DNA of 64,000 nt, from NCBI RefSeq assembly GCF_963082655.1, contig NC_081553.1:192405873-192469872 (forward strand). Direction: 5' to 3'. This DNA comes from Stomoxys calcitrans (taxonomy: Eukaryota > Arthropoda > Insecta > Diptera > Muscidae). The first letter of the stretch is position 1. Each line of letters starts with the position of its first letter. Positions 9,740 through 20,889 of the stretch are shown piece after piece. The position numbers and the translations under genes are program-made. Under the pieces are notes generated by a model. It saw nothing but the letters and a program-made list of their open reading frames with translations. It was not told the DNA's origin and did not search any database.

Positions 9740-10200
9740 GAAGACTAGGATAGGCAGAGATTTTCATTCTGCGACATCAAGCAGGTGACTCAACGCCGCC
9801 CAACAAGCAGGGGGCCGACAACGAGACAATCACGGCATCTCTCAATATTGGAAAGACTAGGAGAAGTAAATATCCTAATACTAAAATATCAGGCAGTGCA
9901 GTGGCGAGAGACTTGACACAGCCTAACAAATAGGAACCCGACGACGGACCCATCACCGACTTGAAGATTCGGAATACTGGGATAGGTAAAGATCTTAACA
10001 TTAAAACATTAGGCAGAGCAGCGACAGGAGTCTCAATGCAATCCAACGAACAGGGAGCCGATGATCACCTACTTCCAAGAAGCCCATTTACTTAAGATTT
10101 GGAAGACTAAGATAGGCAAAGATCATAGTATTGAAACATCAGGCAGTACAGGGAATGGAAACCCAATACAGCTTAACGAACTGGGAACGACGATGGAACC
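9740..10200 (+). repeat. Family B ORF1 repeat block, about 4 units of about 120 bp
   Basis: Units share ATTGGAAAGACTAGG or ATTCGGAATACTGGGATAGG, then AAAGATC, ACATTAGGCAG and AACAAGCAGGGGGCCGAC. Translated in the best frame the unit reads GKTRIGKDPNIETSGSAV then NEQGADDETIT, about 41 residues. Frameshifts break it here. Confidence 0.8.
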
Positions 10201-11006
10201 ATTACCGACTTGGTGGACCCGGTGCTTAGACATTGGATAAACCATATGCTATGGAACAGGTGGATAAATTGCGGGTCCCATGGCATAAATATAAGGGAGA
10301 AAGTGGCACAGGGTACCCCACAGTGGGCATTTTATCGCCACTCCTATGGGTGACCACCATAATTGACCTATTAGGGATGCTGACTGAGGAATGAATACTT
10401 CTTAGGGGTAAGGATCCGAACGAGCTATGCAGAAGGACCGAAAGGGTCTAGCATATGGCATATGACTCTGTTAACCCAGAGAAGACTGAAATATGCCTGT
10501 TCACGAGGAAGATGAAGGTGGGTCAATATGACGAATTTGAATTTAACCATGTTTCCTCAATATCACCATTTCGATATTTGAAAAGGTCAAATAAATACTT
10601 AGGAGTGATCTTGGATAGGAAATTTAATTGTAAGTGTCACATTCAGGAGCGAATTGAGAAGGCTCATAGATGTTGGACACTATGTAGACGGGTCGTAGGC
10701 TCGAAATGGGGGTATGAATCCGAGGATAGTCCACTACGTCTCAGTAGTTTGGTGGACTGCTATGGAGGAAAAGTGCAGCATAAGGACCATACAATAGGTT
10801 CATGTTGTCTTGGCATAGGTGGAGCGATGAGGACCACGCCCACTAAGGCACTGGAGACTATTCTAGATATCCGACACATTGACATACAGATAAAGTGTGA
10901 GGCAGCCACTGCGGCTATGAGGCCTAAGGCGATGGGAGCATGGATTGAAGATGGGAGCAACTCATACCATCGCTGTATAATCGAAGCGACGATAGGAAAC
11001 CTGTAA
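10200..11006 (+). pseudogene. Family B reverse transcriptase palm/thumb
   Basis: The frame carries NPEKTEICLFTRKMKVG (about 10475-10525), NKYLGVILDRKFNCKCHIQE (10590-10650), AHRCWTLCRRVVGSKWG (10660-10710) and GIGGAMRTTPTKALETILDI (10810-10870), then IQIKCEAATAAMR. These are conserved steps of the non-LTR RT thumb and connection. The catalytic YADD region is deleted (a gap just after the TPQGG-like stretch at 10310-10340). An uninterrupted stretch of 183 codons survives. Confidence 0.85.
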
Positions 11007-11256
11007 GGAGAGAAGAGGCTTCCGATCGAATACCTGAGACGACACGTGAGGTCGAGTGCCAGGCACTGCTGCCAGCGGCACAGTCTGGGACTGACGGAAC
11101 CCTAGTTTTACCATCTGGGTGATCATGCTACACGAATGGATCAAAGCTTGAGGACAGAGTGGACCTGGGAGTCTACATTGAGAACCCAGGGACGGAGATC
11201 TATTGATAGCATGTGAAGGATTATCATCCGCACCCTCTTTTCAACCTAACCTAACC

Positions 11257-11471
11257 TATCTGTGTAAAATTTTAAGCTTCTAGCTTCACGCGTTCGACAG
11301 CTATCGTGATTTCGATAGACGGAGGGACAGGTGGACATGGCTAGATCGACTCAAAATATCGAGACAATCAAGAATATATATACTTTATGTGGTCTTAGAT
11401 CTATGTTTCGAGGTGTTACAAACGGAATGACTAAATTAATATACCCCCATCCTATGGTGGTGGGTATAAAA
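11257..11471 (+). mobile_element. Family E (E1b) right part after the family B insertion
   Basis: Continues the E copy from 8530-9378: TGTGTAAAATTTTAAGCTTC, GACGGAGGGACAGGTGGACA, AATATATATACTTTATG and the right end CCTATGGTGGTGGGTATAAA closing at 11471. The break-point sequences of the two halves are different parts of the element, so some E sequence was lost at the insertion. Confidence 0.85.
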
Positions 11472-12823
11472 AGCTGATTACCTCACACATTGATTAGCCG
11501 CTATAAAATGTTTACAAGATTTTGTGGGTAATTAAAACCGCTTTAAAGTACATTTGTGATAATTTTTTTTTAAAGCCACTGGAATTTGCTCATATCAAAT
11601 ATAGTCCATCATATGGAAAGATCTTTGCTCCTGTTAATTCCAAAAATCAAAATAATTTTAAATATTTAATCAAACTTTTTAAAATGAAACCCACGTTAAA
11701 CCTGCTCTTCATCGATTCTGCTGCAGAAAAAAAGATATAATGTTTATTTTTCCTTCTAATAAAGAAAGTTTGACATATCTCCCCAAACATCGTTCACTGA
11801 GCTTCCCAGTTTGTGTGCCTCACCAATCCCCTGGAAAAATTTAGACAGTTCATTCATTTGCCTGTTACATAAATCTCATGAAAAGTTGAAACTATTCAAC
11901 CAAACGACCTTTAGCCCTCTCTAGCCCTCCCCTTTTTTCTGTCTGGTGAGATTAACCGAAAAAAATCAGCATCATCTACCACCGATGTAATGAAATTATA
12001 CGTTTAATCGATTTTTGTTGTATTTTTTTTGCAGCATTTTTACCAAATAACTGCACCATGGCGAAAATCAAAAACTCTAGCTAAATTCATCCATCTTAGG
12101 CTAAGCAGTAATACCATCAAAATAAGCACAAAATAGCTAAACTGGCAAAAAAAGTCAATTATTGGCTTCGCTTCAGCATTTCCCAGAGTAGAGTTAAACA
12201 ATTTAAACGAAAATTTATGCATATTTAAAAGGGCGTCTAATATCCAATCAAATGAGCCATTAATGAGGGCACTTAAAGCTCAGGCCATCAAATCATTTGA
12301 AACTGCTGCTATGGCTCTAAGCCACATGTGGCCGCATTCGTTGCGGCTCTCTAATTGAAAATGGGGAAGTGTGTTTCTTGTTTTATTTCTTCATCACATG
12401 GACCAGTGCTAAAATGGTTTAACTAGGGTAAGATATCTAAACAAAAAAATTTTAAACTTTAAGCCAATTTGTTTAAAGAAAATATCCTCGGTTTTACAAT
12501 ATTTGGCAAAAAATTATGCATTTGCTTGCATTGTATACCCCATACCCCTTCTTCTTGGGTATTATTTGTTGTTCGACATTGACCAAAATTTGTCCAGTTC
12601 AAGATGACAATGTGCGATTGTGATTTTGCGCTTGTGGCCATTACTCAATTCTCTTAACATTTATGAATTATGGTGAAGCATCACGAATTTGTTGCCGATG
12701 ATGTTCTGGCGCATGTTCTATACATTCTTGCAAAATGTATTTTGTTACGAAAAGTATGAATGCACTACACCCTATAGTTAACATAAATGAAAAATGATGT
12801 AGGTAATAAAATAAAACTCTTAA
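11472..12823. other. Quiet AT-rich spacer of about 1.35 kb
   Basis: No family repeat and no convincing reading frame. The longest frames are 60-72 codons of low-complexity composition. It could be single-copy intergenic or intronic DNA. Confidence 0.55.
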
Positions 12824-14212
12824 TTGGGTTAGGTTGAAAAGAGGGTGCGGATATTAATCCGCCCCTCTGCCACTATGGACATACACCTAAGCCAGTAATT
12901 CGCTTATTGTGCCCTCTTAATACTAAAAAAAAGTAACCTCGAAAAAGAAAATCTAAGTTAGGAATTCCATGCTTAAAAAATCCTTAATTGTTTTCCATGC
13001 CATGTCCCTAGGTTCAGTCATGTCTTATATTGCGTCCCCACCTAAGTACCGGTGTCTGGTAGCCCAGAAAGCCGGGCAATGATATAAGAAATGCTCTAAC
13101 GACTCATCATTTTCTCCACATGCTCCATATATGCTATCACTTGTCGCACCGATTTTGCCCTCGTAGTCCCAGGTATCCCGTTATGATACCGAAAGCTTAA
13201 CTGACCTCCTTCTTTAAGCTTTCGGTACCTCCTAGTTTCAGTAAAAGCCTCGTCTTCTCACGATCCGGATTCCCTCATAGTATTTTCGCCGTTCTACCGA
13301 GCGTTTCGCAGTTCCACAGGGTTGCATGCGCCTTCATCGCCCACGCCCTTAACTCGGACTGCGTTGAACCGAAAGGCTTTGGGTTAACCAAGTTTTTTGA
13401 CGGCATTCCTCTGGCCTTCACTGCCAAATCATCTGCTTTATCATTCCCTACACCCAAGCCATGCGGATCGTGCCAACCTCCGAGGATGCTTTCGTCTCTT
13501 TCTTACACTTCAAAACCGTGCGTGACCTCAACGTTCTAGTTGTAGTGGCCCTAAAGGGCCCACTTTCTATCCGTCAAGATATTAACACTCTATGAACTCG
13601 AGCTAAGACCGTAACATTCCGTGATTGCCAGGATCTCTAGCTGCAGAACCGTAATATGGTCAGGCAGTCGGAAACGGATCTCAGTTCCTGGCTCCTCAAT
13701 GTAGACCTCCAAGCCCATCCAGCTCTACCCCTCTAGGAGTCTAGTAGCATGAACTTCTACATGACAGTAACAGAGTTCCGTCAATCTTGGATTGTACCAG
13801 CCGCACCAAAGCCTCATACTCGACCCCCAGTGATTACTCAGTTATTCGATCTGAAAGATTTTGTCATCCATCCAGGTTTCCTATCGTAGCCTCGACTATT
13901 TCGCGATGGTATGACCCGCTCCTATTTTCTATTCACTCTCCTGTCGCCTTAAGGCACGCAGTGGTTGCCTCATACTAAATCGGTAGGTCTATGGGTCGAA
14001 TATCTAGAAAAGTCTCCAGTGCTCTGGTGGGCGTGGTCCTCATCGCCTAGCCTATGCCAAGACAACAAATTCACTAATCCTGTTTTGATGTCCTAATGTT
14101 GCACATTTCCCCCATTATGGCCCACCAAACTACTGAGACGTAAGTTAGTATTGGTCTAATCACGCTCCTGTAGAGTCATTGGACTATACTCGGATGGCCC
14201 AATCTAAACTTG
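12824..14212 (-). mobile_element. Family B copy 2: 3' half with complete tail
   Basis: Minus strand, from thumb (RTTPTRALETFLDIRPID, about 13990-14040) through a linker and a worn RNase H to the C-terminal part and tail. The tail reads GCGGATTAATATCCGCACCC then TCTTTTCAACCTAACCC (12824-12865 on the complement). This is the clearest 3' end of the family. Confidence 0.85.
13275..13457 (-). pseudogene. Family B RNase H end and C-terminal domain
   Basis: A 60-codon open stretch reads GVGNDKADDLAVKARGMPS then LVNPKPFGSTQSELRAW. NDKADDLA is the last conserved step of an RNase H domain (the Asp of the H-x-x-x-x-N-x-x-A-D region). The matching stretch in copy 7 is near 61630-61700. Confidence 0.75.
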
Positions 14213-14213
14213 A

Positions 14214-14455
14214 ACAAGTAAAAGTGTGCTAAATTCGACCGGGCCGAATCTTGGATATAGACCGATTTGGACCATACTTAACACAGTTTTTTAAAGTCAT
14301 AACAGAACACCAAGTGCCAAATTTCAGCCAAATCGGACAAAAATTATGTCTTGTAAGGGCTTAAGAAGTCAAATCGGGAAATCGGTTTATATGGAAGCTA
14401 TGTCAGAGTAAATACCGACTTGGGCCGTACTTGGCGCAGTTGTTGGATAAAAATT
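14214..14455 (+). mobile_element. Family E (E1b) truncated copy
   Basis: Left end ACAAGTAAAAGTGTGCTAAA with a worn hairpin TTCGACCGGGCCGAA, then about one and a half E1 monomers, cut off at CAGTTGTTGGATAAA where the palindromic RT fragment begins. Confidence 0.8.
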
Positions 14456-14472
14456 GCTTCGACAATAGAATC

Positions 14473-14752
14473 GTCGAGTCCATTACAATACAATGAGATC
14501 AACGTAGCAGTAACCCGGTTGAAGAACAAGAAGGCAGCAGGTGCCGATGGTTGACTAGGTGAATTACTAGCGATATTAATGCAGAAAACCCTCTTCAAAC
14601 AAGGGTGCGCCCTGATTTTCTTGATTCGTAGAGGGTTTTCTGTATTAATCTCGCTAGTAGTTCACCTAGTCAACCATCGGCACCTGCTGCCTTCTTGTTC
14701 TTCAACCGGGTTACTGCTACTTTGATCTCATTGTATTGTGGTATACTCGACG
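14473..14752. repeat. Palindrome: head-to-head duplicated RT fragment
   Basis: Arms at about 14473-14592 and 14633-14752 are near-perfect reverse complements around a roughly 40-bp centre. Each arm contains the RT finger motif VAVTRLKNKKAAGADG followed by the same premature stop (GGTTGACTAGG), so the duplication happened after the gene died. The parent RT is not one of the other families in the window as far as can be judged. Confidence 0.88.
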
Positions 14753-14821
14753 GCGCTACTGTCGATTACCAACAAAGTTTTGCCATATTCTAGGCAAGCT
14801 ATATGACTGTGATACCAACGA

Positions 14822-16306
14822 AAAGGGGGCCGACAACGAGACAATCACGGCCTCTCTCAATATTGGAAAGACTAGGATAAGCAAATATCGTAATTTAAAA
14901 TATCAGGCAGTGCAGTGGCGAGAGACCCAACACAGCCTTACAAACAGGGACCCGACGACGGACCCATCACCGACTTCAAGATACGGAATAATGGGATAGG
15001 TAAAGATCCTAATATTGAAACATTAGGCAGCGCAGCGACAGGAGTCTCAATGCAATCCAACGAACAGGGAGCCGATGATGATACCATCACCTACTCCCAA
15101 AAAGCCCATTTACTTTAGATTTCGAAGACTAAGATAGGCAAAGATCCTGGTATTGAAACATCAGACATTACAGGGAATGGAAACCCAATACAGCCTAACG
15201 AACAGGGTCCGACGACGGAACCATTACCAACTTCATAAAGAGTCGGAAGACTAGACTAGGCAAAGAACCTAAAACGATGACATCAGGCAGTGTAGTGAGA
15301 GGAAAATCTATGCAGTCTAAAGAACAGGGAGCAGACGATGAGATCATCACCTACTTCCAAGATGCCAATTTACTGGAGGACCAATGATTGAGGTAATTCA
15401 GATATACCTCCAACGGAACGAGACTGCTACACACGCTCTGATGGAGAAAATCAGCAAGGGCAAGATTCATATTGCCTTAATTTAGGAGCCATGGACGACC
15501 CGGAACAAAGTTTCTGGACTGAACCACATGAACTACCAATTATTCTATGCTAACACTGGTACTCGGCAGAGGACCTGCGTTATTTGTCATACAAATTTGA
15601 GTTATATAGATTCCCCAGAGTTGTCAACGTCGGATGCAACAGTGGTGAGGCATGGAGATGGTGGAGCATAGCTGACATCACTTTATCTGCCTGCTGCAAC
15701 AACTGTTGAGGTGCGATGCGAACTCTCACCACATTTCGTGGGATAGTACCAATAATAATAAGCGGGAAGTGTCACATTCAGGCGTGTACTGAGAAGGCTC
15801 ACAGATGTTGAGCACTATTTAGACCGGTCGTTGGTTTGAAATGGGGCCTGAATCCGAGGATAATCCATTGGCTCTCCAGGAGCGTGATTAGACAAATACT
15901 TACTTACGCCTTAGTAGTTTGCTGGACAGCTATGGAGAAAAATTGCAACAAAAGGAGCATACACGAGGTTCAGAGAACATGTACTCTTGGCATAGGCGGA
16001 GCGATGATGAGCACGCCCACTACGGCACTGAAGACTATAGATATCCGACCCATTGATATACAGATTAAGTGTGAGGCAGCCACTGCGGCTATGAGACTTA
16101 AGGCGATGGGAGAATGGATTAAGGATGGGAGCAGCTCATATCATCGCGGCATCATCGAGGCGACGATAGGAAACCAGAAAGGAAGAGAAGAGGTTTCCGA
16201 TCGGCTACCTGAGATGAACCTTGAGGTCGAGTGCGAGGCACTGCTGCCATCGGGCGATCACCGGTGTATGTCCATAGTGGCATGGGGCGGATTAATATAT
16301 TCTATT
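14822..16306 (+). mobile_element. Family B copy 3: repeat block, endonuclease start, thumb and tail fragment
   Basis: Order: five roughly 120-bp repeat units (14822-15375), the endonuclease N-terminus (15378-15720), a deletion that removes most of EN and the RT palm, the RT thumb and linker (15780-16255) and a last scrap of the 3' region (GGCATGGGGCGGATTAATAT, 16279-16298). An open stretch of 174 codons covers thumb and linker. Confidence 0.85.
15380..15720 (+). pseudogene. Family B APE-type endonuclease N-terminus
   Basis: Reads ETATHALMEKISKGKIHIAL then a stop (TAG for expected CAG) and EPWTTRNKVSGLNHMNYQLF. The IALIQEPW-type motif is the first conserved block of the apurinic-endonuclease-like domain that nicks target DNA in non-LTR elements. 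The catalytic His and Asp blocks further on are lost, apart from a trace near 15722-15750 (SPHFVG) of the following segment. Confidence 0.75.
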
Positions 16307-16360
16307 ACCATGGGTGGCATGCTCCCAAGTAGGGATTTCACGAGACTTTACATGAAGTAG
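15836..16360 (+). pseudogene. Family B RT thumb and linker, open 174-codon remnant
   Basis: Contains WGLNPRIIHWLSRSVIRQIL, TYALVVCWTAMEKN, GIGGAMMSTPTTALKTIDIR and CEAATAAMRLKAMGEW, then EVECEALLPS (16228-16252). The last is the ancestral form of the segment that is amplified into a minisatellite in copy 7. Frame ends in unrelated sequence. Confidence 0.82.
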
Positions 16361-16398
16361 GTAATGGCCATTGGACTGTTATATTACCGGACAGGAAG

Positions 16399-17218
16399 TG
16401 TTTTTTTTTATATCCACCACCATAGGATGGGGGTATACTAATCTAGTCATTCCGTTGGTAACACCTCGAAATATCGATCTGGAACCCTATAAAATATATA
16501 TATTCTGGATCGTCCCGACATTCTGATTTGATCTAGCCATGTCCGTCCTTTCGTACATCCGTCTGTCGAAATCACGATAGCAGTCAAACGCGTAAAGCTA
16601 GGCGCTTGAAATTTTGCACAGACACCTACTATTGATGTAGGTCATTGGGGACTGCGCATGGACCATATCGGTTTAGATTTAGATATAGCTCCCATATAAA
16701 CCGACTTCCAGATTTTACTTTTTGAGTCTCTGGAATTTTTGTCCGATTTGGCCGAAATTTTGCATGTAGTGTTCTCTTACGACTTTTAATAATTATGCCA
16801 AGTACGGTCCGGATCGGTCCATAATCTGATATAGCTCCTATATAAACCGATCTCCCTATTTGACTTCTTGAGCCCCTGGCAGCCTAAATTTTCATCCGAT
16901 TTGGCTGAAATGTTGCACATAGTATTCTGTTATGGCTTCCAACAACTGTGTCAATTACCATCCAAATCGGTCTATAACCTGATATAGCTCCCATATAAAT
17001 CGATTTCCCAATTTGACTTCTTGAGCCCTCACAAGCCGCAATGCTTGTCCGATTTGGCTGAAATTTTGCATGTAGTGTTCTGTTATTACTTTCAACATCT
17101 ATGCAAAATACGGTCCAAATCGGTCTATAACCAGATATAGCTCCCTCATTTTAGCAGAATCCATGGTGGTGGTTTCCCAAGATTGGGCCCAGCCGATCTT
17201 AGCACGTTTTTACTTGTT
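16399..17218 (-). mobile_element. Family E (E1b) complete short copy, abutting the next E
   Basis: From TATATCCACCACCATAGGAT through the short TCCGTCCTTTCG track and three E1 monomers to CCATGGTGGTGGTTTCCCAA, hairpin remnant GGGCCCAGCCGA and the end GTTTTTACTTGT. The next E copy starts at the following base, in the same orientation. Confidence 0.87.
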
Positions 17219-18537
17219 TTTATACCCTCCGCCATAGGATGGGGGTATACTAATTTCGTCATTCTGTTTGTAACTACTCGAAATATTCGTCTGAGACCCC
17301 ATAACGTATATAATTTATATTCGTGATCGTCGTGACATTTTATGTCGATCTAGCCATGTCCATCTGTCCGTCTGTCTGTCTGTCGAAAGCACGCTAACTT
17401 TCGAAGGAGTAAAGCTAGCCGCTTGAAATTTTGCACAAATACTTCTGATTAGTGTAGGTCGGTTGGGATTGTCAATGGACCATATCGGTCCATGTTTTGA
17501 TATAGCTGTCATATAAACCGATCTGGGTCTTGATTTCTTGAGCCTCTAGAGTGCGCAATTCTTATCCGATTGGAATGAAATTTTGCACGACGTGTTTTGT
17601 TATGATATCTAACAACTATGCCAAGTATGGTTCAAATCGGTCTATAACCTGATATAGCTGTCATATAAACCGATCTTGGGTCTTGATTTCTTGAGCTCCT
17701 AGAGGGCGCAATTCCTATCCGATTTGGCTGAAATTTTTCATGACGTATTTTATTATGACTTTCAACGACTGTGCTAAATAAGTTTCAAATCGGTCTATAA
17801 CCTGATATTGCTGTCATATAAACCGATCTTGGGTATTGACTTCTTGAGGATCTTCAGGGCGCAATTCTTATCTGATTTGAATGAATTTTTGCGAGAAGTA
17901 TTTTGTTATGATATCCAACAACTGTGCAAAGTATGGTTCAAATTGGTTCGTAACCTGATATAGCTGTCATATAAACCGATCTGGGGACTTGACTTCTTGA
18001 GTTTCTAGAGGGCGTAATTCCTATCCGATTTGGCTGAAATTTTTCATGACGTATTTTATTATGACTCTCAACAACTGTGCTAAATAAGATTCAAATCGGT
18101 TCATAACCTGATATGGCTGCAATATCAACCGATCTGGGATCTTGACTTCTTGAGCCTCTAGAGGTCGCAATTATTATCCGATTTGCCTGAAATTTTGTAC
18201 GACGGATCCCCTCATGACCTTCAACATACGTGTTTATTATGGCCTGAATCGGTCTATAGCCTGATACAGCTCCCATATAAATCGATCTCTCTATTTTACT
18301 TCTTGAGCCCCCAAAGGACGCAATTCTTATTCGAATTGGCTGACATTTTACACAGATCTCCAACATATAATTTAATTGTGGTCCAAACCGGACCATATCT
18401 TGATATCGCTCTAATAGCAGAGCAAATCGTTTCTTATATCCTTTTTTTGCTGCCTAAGAAGAGATGCCGGGAAAAGAACTCGACAAATGCGATCCATGGT
18501 GGAGGGTATATAAGATTCGGCGTTTTAACTTGTTTTG
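17219..18537 (-). mobile_element. Family E (E1a) copy, head to tail with the previous one
   Basis: From TTTATACCCTCCGCCATAGG through the TCCGTCTGTCTG track and about six monomers to the E1a block AGATGCCGGGAAAAGAACTC, GGTGGAGGGTATATAAG and a terminus in which most of the hairpin is deleted (ATTCGGCGTTTTAACTTGT). Confidence 0.87.
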
Positions 18538-18802
18538 TTTTTTTCAAGCAATTGGGCCGCACGAGTGCAGTCTATCTTTATCTTCTGCTACGTTTGCAGC
18601 TCTCCGTTGTATGATTCTCGCTCTATGCTTAGGGGGGACGAACTTATGCTGCTAAAGAATAAAAATCCGAATCGATGGTCGCTCTTTCGATCAATTTTAC
18701 GAGTACATCCAGCACACTGGACGATTGTCTTGCATTGATCAAAACATGGTGAATTGGGTTCGTCACTTTTTCATAGCGATGTTATAACTTGGTGCTGCTA
18801 AC
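18538..18802. other. Unassigned spacer
   Basis: No repeat family or gene recognised between the E copy and the miniature mariner element. Confidence 0.5.
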
Positions 18803-19049
18803 TATTGGGTTGCCCAAAAAGTAATTGCGGATTTTTTAAAAGAAAGTAAATGCATTTTTAATAAAACTTAGAATGAACTTTAATCAAATATACTTTTTTC
18901 CCTTTTTTTCTAAAGCAAGCTAAAAGTAACAGCTGGTAACTGACAGAAGAAAGAATGCAATTACAGAGCTGTGAAATTACAAGCTGTGAAAAAATTTGTC
19001 AACGCCGACTATATGAAAAATCCGCAATTACTTTTTGGGCAACCCAATA
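18803..19049 (+). mobile_element. Mariner-like miniature element (family M, copy 1)
   Basis: Body 18805-19047 (243 bp) with inverted ends starting TTGGGTTGCCCAAAAAGTAA, 32 bp long and matching the right end, flanked by TA at 18803-18804 and 19048-19049. TA duplications and this end type are features of the Tc1/mariner superfamily. There is no transposase frame, so it depends on an enzyme made elsewhere. Confidence 0.92.
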
Positions 19050-19193
19050 TCTTGTTTTGTTGCTACTATGTCTATTAGTGTGAGTCCATTATCAGACAAA
19101 CCCTCTCGGGAACTAAATTTCCAACTTTTTGATCAAAGATACTCTTCTATCCTTTCCTGTCACTAGAATGTCCTGGAGAGATTATATTAATGT

Positions 19194-19508
19194 CATGTGT
19201 TGGGTAGGAGGCCACCGTGGCGCAGAGGATAGCATGTCCGCCTATAACGTCGAACGCCAGGGTTCAAATACCGGCATGAACATCAGAAAAAATGTTAGTG
19301 GTGGTTATCCCATTACTAATGCCGGTTACACTTATAGGGTATTCTGCCATGTTAAAAACTTCTGTATCAAGTGGTGTCGCTATACGTCAAGCCGTTTGAG
19401 CGCACCATAAAGAGGAGTCCCCTTATCATTGAGCTTAAACTATAATCGGACTGAGAGAAGTATCCCCTGTTCCTTAATGGAATGTTTACTCAGTATGTGC
19501 TGGGAAGC
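19194..19508 (+). mobile_element. tRNA-derived SINE (family S, copy 3)
   Basis: Body 19209-19493, beginning GGCCACCGTGGCGCAGAGG (A box with one change) with B box GGTTCAAATAC. Flanks 19194-19208 and 19494-19508 share ATGTG-TGGG-AG with a few mismatches and look like a decayed 15-bp target duplication. The 3' end lacks the usual GGGCAAAATTTGC. Confidence 0.85.
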
Positions 19509-20340
19509 TTTCATGTGTGAGAACCAGAACTATTGGTCCTTGTATTTTATTCGGACATGGACATTTTATATAAGACTAATGTCCAAGAATGTGTTTTCCA
19601 CCTTTGTATGTTTCATGTAGGGTATATTCCTTTAATTTGTATCCACTTCAAATATTCTCATAGATTTTTTTTGTTATTTTTATTTCAGCATAAATTCATG
19701 GTATTTATCGCAATTTATTTCTTGTGTCCCGCCTTGTGGTTAATGTAATTGTTGTCAATAGTTTTCATTTCGAGATGGTCAACACATTTGTTTGTCAATG
19801 GCTGTTGGATTTATCGTCTTGTAATTCGTGTTTAAGAAAATAAATTATTAATTGCTATTTAAACGGCTTGCTATGGTATTTTAAACTTTACTTCCATCCA
19901 TCAAAAGAATGGACTGCAGCATTTATGCTGCACGCTTGAGGATGCTTATTTCTCTACATTGCTTTTATTTTATTCAATCAAAGTTTCGATAAGCAAATTG
20001 CCTTAAAGCTAGTTAATAAAGCCATAAGATCAAAATTTATACAGTATAATTAAATGAACAAGAGTTAACGAAACCCCTCATTATTTATTTATTTGGTGGT
20101 ATTTAAATGTATATATTTTGCCATTGTTAATGGAGTTATTTGATTTGTGTTGTTGAAGAATATTGAACAGATGTTTCTTATATCTAAGAATATATTGAAG
20201 GAGAAAAAAATAACGAAATTTAAAAAAAAAATTCTTTTATATATTCTGGAATTTTGGTTTTAGCTAAAATAGTACTTTCTTCAGCAAATATGCACATTTA
20301 TAGAAAATTAAAATATTTTTAAAAATTTCCCATAAATTTT
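19509..20340. other. AT-rich spacer
   Basis: No gene or known repeat is visible in about 830 bp. Frames up to 71 codons are hydrophobic low-complexity translations of T-rich DNA. Confidence 0.55.
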
Positions 20341-20456
20341 AGGTTAGGTTTAAATGGCAGCCATCAGACTCACTTACACGTTTTCGTCCATTGTGATACA
20401 TGGACGTTTTCGTCCATCGATACATTGTGATAGGAACAGAAGAAGGAAGATGCTTT

Positions 20457-20750
20457 CTAGTTCTTACCGTTGAACCATCCAGATCGCTTCAAAAAGCTCA
20501 ATAACTTGCGAATGTTCACATTCGCTAAATCAGACAGGTTCTCAAAGAAATGGGAACCTAAAGTGGAACACACACACAAAAGGTGTTCTACAGTCTCTTC
20601 TTCGATGTCTTCACATCTGGCAACCTTCAGTCTGTCAGCATGTTTAGCGATTAGACAGCGACCTGTCACGACGGACACAATGACTGAGACGTCTGTTCTA
20701 GCCTTTAACAGCAAAGCAGTAGACCTCTTCAAGTCTAGATTAGGCCACAT
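20457..20750 (-). pseudogene. Family A C-terminal domain, open 97 codons
   Basis: Reads MWPNLDLKRSTALLL, VVTGRCLIAKHADRLKV and EETVEHLLCVC then FFENLSDLANVNIRKLLSFL and KRSGWF. It follows the RNase H domain in this group of elements and carries a cysteine-rich knuckle (C-x-D-I-E-E-E-x-V-x-H-L-L-C-x-C). The same end is seen in the fragment at 32818-32985. Confidence 0.75.
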
Positions 20751-20889
20751 AGTTTTGGAATGCTCACAGTCCCCTCTTTGTGACCATCTATTATTTTTTG
20801 TCTCTCAGGCCTAGTCCTGAAAACTTAATTTACACGTCTCTAGAGGCATACCCACAGATTCCAGTATCCCTGAAATGTGTAAGGTAGTT

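Larger units (their letters stand above)
9379..11256 (+). mobile_element. Family B copy 1: ORF1 end, repeat block, RT and 3' tail, inserted in an E element
   Basis: Order: an ORF1 fragment (9385-9602), a block of about 120-bp repeats (9740-10200), RT palm and thumb with connection (10200-11006), a remnant of the RNase H start (11110-11190, reading ATRMDQSLRTEWTWE in a shifted frame), and the tail GCACCCTCTTTTCAACC plus TAACCTAACC at 11230-11255. The endonuclease and RT fingers are deleted. It sits inside an E element whose halves continue on either side. Confidence 0.85.

Noticed and set aside
12822..12840. True telomeric TTAGG array
   Set aside because: Only two to four imperfect units at retrotransposon 3' ends; flies do not use TTAGG telomeres.
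18091..18614. Recurrent frames with GSRSQDPRSVYMAAISKHGP
   Set aside because: They arise because the E monomer is 153 bp, divisible by three; they change from copy to copy and have no conserved start or stop.
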